Source of the DNA: Sphingomonas sp. Leaf21
Lineage (GTDB): Bacteria > Pseudomonadota > Alphaproteobacteria > Sphingomonadales > Sphingomonadaceae
Assembly: GCF_916858675.1 (NCBI RefSeq)
Contig: NZ_CAKASM010000012.1
Location: 34,996-98,995, forward strand
Direction: 5' to 3'
DNA length: 64,000 bases
Made by a program: the position numbers and the translations under genes. Of the stretch, positions 62,379 to 64,000 are shown piece after piece (position 1 is the stretch's first letter; each line of letters opens with the position of its first letter). The notes below the pieces were generated by a model that saw nothing but the letters and a program-made list of their open reading frames with translations, did no database searches and was not told the DNA's origin.

Positions 62379-63064
62379 GTGAGGTCGTGCAGCTCCTTGC
62401 CGAGCGGCGCGGTGATCCGCAGGTCCGAAAAGCGCACCTCAAGCCCCGCGCGCTCCGGCGTACAGGCCATCGGCCCGACACGATAGGCGCTCGCCACCGG
62501 AAAGGGTGCGAGGCGGACCAGCGGCCAATCGCGTCCATCCGCCGAGACCTGCAACCGCAACACGCCCCTGGCCACCGTCGCCCGCATCCAGAAATCGCCG
62601 GGATCGCCCGCATATGGCCCCGTCGCCCAGTCTGAGCGGCCATCGGTCAGCACGCTGCTCAACATCGCCTTGCCATCGGACAATTCGATCCCCGCCTTCA
62701 CCCAGCGCCGCTCGTCGAGGCGAACCATGATTCCGGCCTGATCGTACAGCTTTTCGTAGCGCCCCCGGATGCGCAACTGCGCGGTAAAGGCGTCGCCGGT
62801 CGGAAAGCCCAGAAAATGCCCGCTATCGCGCGTGAAGCCATAATGGGTCTCCCGCCAGAAATCGGTTCCCTGATCGGTGACCAGCGTCAGCTCGCCATTC
62901 GGCTCGACCCGCCAGCGCTTCGGAGCGTTCGACCATCGCCCGTCGCTACGACCCATGATCGATGCCTGCGTATCGCTCCCCGGAAAGGCCCCGGCCATCG
63001 ACGGCACACCGAGGGCGACCGCGCTTCCCAGGATCGTGCGTCGCGACGGATACGGATCGGCCAT
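62375..63064 (-). CDS. Exported DUF1349 protein (concanavalin-like fold) with a Tat-type signal
   Basis: The 229-residue protein has a twin-Arg leader (SRRTILGSAVALGVPSMAGA) suggesting Tat export. The body contains THYGFTRDSGHFLG, KLYDQAGIMVRLDERRWVKAG and SDGKAMLSSVLTDGRSDWA, the DUF1349 pattern linked to carbohydrate-binding jelly-roll folds. ATG 63064 starts at the leader. Divergent from tetR with a palindrome between, and coupled to the acetyltransferase downstream. Confidence 0.85.
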   Translation of the reverse strand: MADPYPSRRTILGSAVALGVPSMAGAFPGSDTQASIMGRSDGRWSNAPKRWRVEPNGELTLVTDQGTDFWRETHYGFTRDSGHFLGFPTGDAFTAQLRIRGRYEKLYDQAGIMVRLDERRWVKAGIELSDGKAMLSSVLTDGRSDWATGPYAGDPGDFWMRATVARGVLRLQVSADGRDWPLVRLAPFPVASAYRVGPMACTPERAGLEVRFSDLRITAPLGKELHDLT

Positions 63065-63122
63065 GGTCTTCACCCTATTTTGCGATAGGGCAGATCGCAT
63101 ACCCCATCCTCCCGATCCTATA

Positions 63123-63136
63123 TGTACATATGTACA
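63123..63136. promoter_or_regulatory. Perfect 14-bp palindrome, likely TetR operator
   Basis: TGTACATATGTACA is fully symmetric and AT-rich against a GC-rich background, and is followed by TGTACACATG-like half-site sequence. It lies between the divergent DUF1349 and tetR starts (63064 and 63160), where binding would block both promoters. Confidence 0.65.
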
Positions 63137-63159
63137 CATGTTCGCAACGGAGTTTTCGC

Positions 63160-63744
63160 ATGTCGGACGGACGCTCGCGTACCAATGATCCCGATCGGCG
63201 GCAGCGCATCGTGACCGCAACGCTCGACGTGATCGCCGAGCATGGCGTGGCGGGCACGACCCATCGTCGCATCGCCAGCGCTGCGGGCGTTCCACTGGGC
63301 TCGGTCACCTATTATTTCACCACGCTCGACGTGCTGCTGACCGCGGCCTTCACCGATCTCGCGCGGCAGAGTTCGGATGCTTTCCAGGCGCGACTGACGC
63401 AGGCGGAAAATCGGGTGGACGCGCGCGAGGCGATCGTCGACATCATCGCCGGTTCGGTCTGGGCCAAGCCGAGAACGCTGCTGCTCAGCTACGAACTCTA
63501 CGCCTATGCCGCGCGCCATCCATCGGTATCGAGCGTGATGCAAGGCTGGATGAACGCCAGCCGCGCCGCGCTCGAACGCCATTTCGACCCACTGACCGCG
63601 CGCGCGCTCGACGCCCTGGTCGAAGGAATCGGCATCCATAACTCGATCGATCCGCATCCGCTGGACCGGGCCGCGATCGCGGACATCGTCCACCGCATCA
63701 GCAACGATGATGACGGCCCCCGCGCAACGGGCAGAGACGGATAA
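63160..63744 (+). CDS. TetR-family transcriptional regulator
   Basis: The 194-residue protein has the TetR N-terminal HTH (RIVTATLDVIAEHGVAGTTH, RRIASAAGVPLGSVTYYFTT) and a helical ligand domain with LLLSYELYAYAARHP. ATG 63160 matches the family start; the long frame upstream to 62962 runs through the intergenic region. It probably represses itself and the divergent DUF1349-acetyltransferase operon through the palindrome at 63123-63136. Confidence 0.9.
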   Translation: MSDGRSRTNDPDRRQRIVTATLDVIAEHGVAGTTHRRIASAAGVPLGSVTYYFTTLDVLLTAAFTDLARQSSDAFQARLTQAENRVDAREAIVDIIAGSVWAKPRTLLLSYELYAYAARHPSVSSVMQGWMNASRAALERHFDPLTARALDALVEGIGIHNSIDPHPLDRAAIADIVHRISNDDDGPRATGRDG

Positions 63745-63907
63745 GTCCAATTCCCGGGAACCAGCCGTCATGTCGGCGCGCGAGCACGGTTCGCGACCGC
63801 CAAGCGTGTTCCCCCGCGCAGGCGGGGGCCCAGTGTGCGGAGCGGACGCCGCCGCGCCCCTCAGTCGAAGGCTCGGTATCGGACGGCTGGCGCGGTGTCT
63901 GGACGCG

Positions 63908-63934
63908 AAAAAGCCCGCCTTTGTGGGGCGGGCT
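63908..63934 (-). terminator. Intrinsic terminator downstream of tRNA-Met
   Basis: On the minus strand AGCCCGCC and GGCGGGCT (63927-63934 and 63912-63919 on plus) form an 8-bp stem followed by T5. It lies 13 nt beyond the encoded CCA end of the tRNA and should end its transcript. Confidence 0.85.
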
Positions 63935-63947
63935 GTGTGTGGTGTGG

Positions 63948-64000
63948 TTGCGGGGGCAGGATTTGAACCTGCGGCCTTCAGGTTATGAGCCTGACGAGCT
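63948..64000 (-). tRNA. Initiator tRNA-fMet(CAT), 5' end outside the window
   Basis: The minus strand reads AGCTCGTCAGGCTCATAACC and then the T-arm GCAGGTTCAAATCCTGC and CCCCGCAA; CCA is encoded at 63945-63947. The anticodon is CAT. The 3' end CCCCGC-A-A-CCA implies the A72 needed for the initiator C1-A72 mismatch, so initiator rather than elongator. The first ~24 nt are outside the window. Confidence 0.9.

Noticed and set aside
63707..63988. Plus-strand frame ending GAGFEPAAFRL
   Set aside because: Its tail is the antisense translation of the initiator tRNA gene, a well-known artefact.

Overview
The window looks like chromosome of an alphaproteobacterium of the Sphingomonadaceae (Sphingomonas or a close relative). 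This rests on the high GC content, a luxR-luxI-phyH quorum-sensing cluster, an FzlA-like GST-fold protein, a FAD-dependent tryptophan-halogenase-family protein, a B12-riboswitch TonB receptor and GC-rich palindromic intergenic repeats. No database search was possible; identities are by motif and family recognition.

Region 1 (1-11.7 kb) is part of an integrative/conjugative-type element. It holds a phyH-like gene cut by the window edge, luxI, luxR, a frameshifted DUF6499/DUF2285 regulator, a nucleotidyltransferase-HEPN fusion, ArdC with a DUF2958 partner, DUF736, an HTH/excisionase-like protein, a TraF-type S26 peptidase, a lytic transglycosylase and a VirD2-like (DUF3363) relaxase. No coupling protein or T4SS genes follow the relaxase within the window.

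Region 2 (11.9-34.8 kb) is a large defence island. Its core is a single-strand DNA phosphorothioation system. sspA-sspB-sspC-sspD (cysteine desulfurase, DUF4007 nickase, ATPase, PAPS-reductase-like sulfurtransferase) lie on the minus strand. They converge on sspF-sspG-sspH, the restriction-type module on the plus strand. Two further genes are co-directional with sspFGH: a DUF262 (DGQQR) protein resembling the N-terminal half of SspE but without its nuclease half, and a Hanks-type Ser/Thr kinase. Beyond sspA lie a small multi-span membrane protein overlapping a SAM methyltransferase gene, and a tightly coupled pair: a double-GHKL ATPase/histidine-kinase-like protein and a receiver-like protein. 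The DUF262-kinase and GHKL-receiver additions are the parts I cannot match to a named system.

Region 3 (34.8-37.7 kb) is a junction. It carries the 3' remnant of a serine recombinase gene, a PadR regulator divergent from a secreted ChaN/EreA-like protein with a palindrome between them, and a second copy of the recombinase-tail sequence, so an 18-bp near-identical direct repeat brackets this cassette.

Region 4 (37.9-64 kb) is ordinary chromosome: small regulators, a VapBC-type toxin-antitoxin pair, a tryptophan halogenase homologue, DUF3429, tRNA-Thr(GGT), a dicarboxylate symporter, PBP1A, a SulP transporter, threonine aldolase, an EamA transporter, a sugar-nucleotide epimerase-like protein, M28 and M1 peptidases, a secreted alpha/beta hydrolase, an FzlA-like protein, a PepSY membrane protein and TonB receptor under a cobalamin riboswitch, an acetyltransferase, a DUF1349 protein with a divergent TetR regulator, and the 3' part of an initiator tRNA-Met with its terminator.
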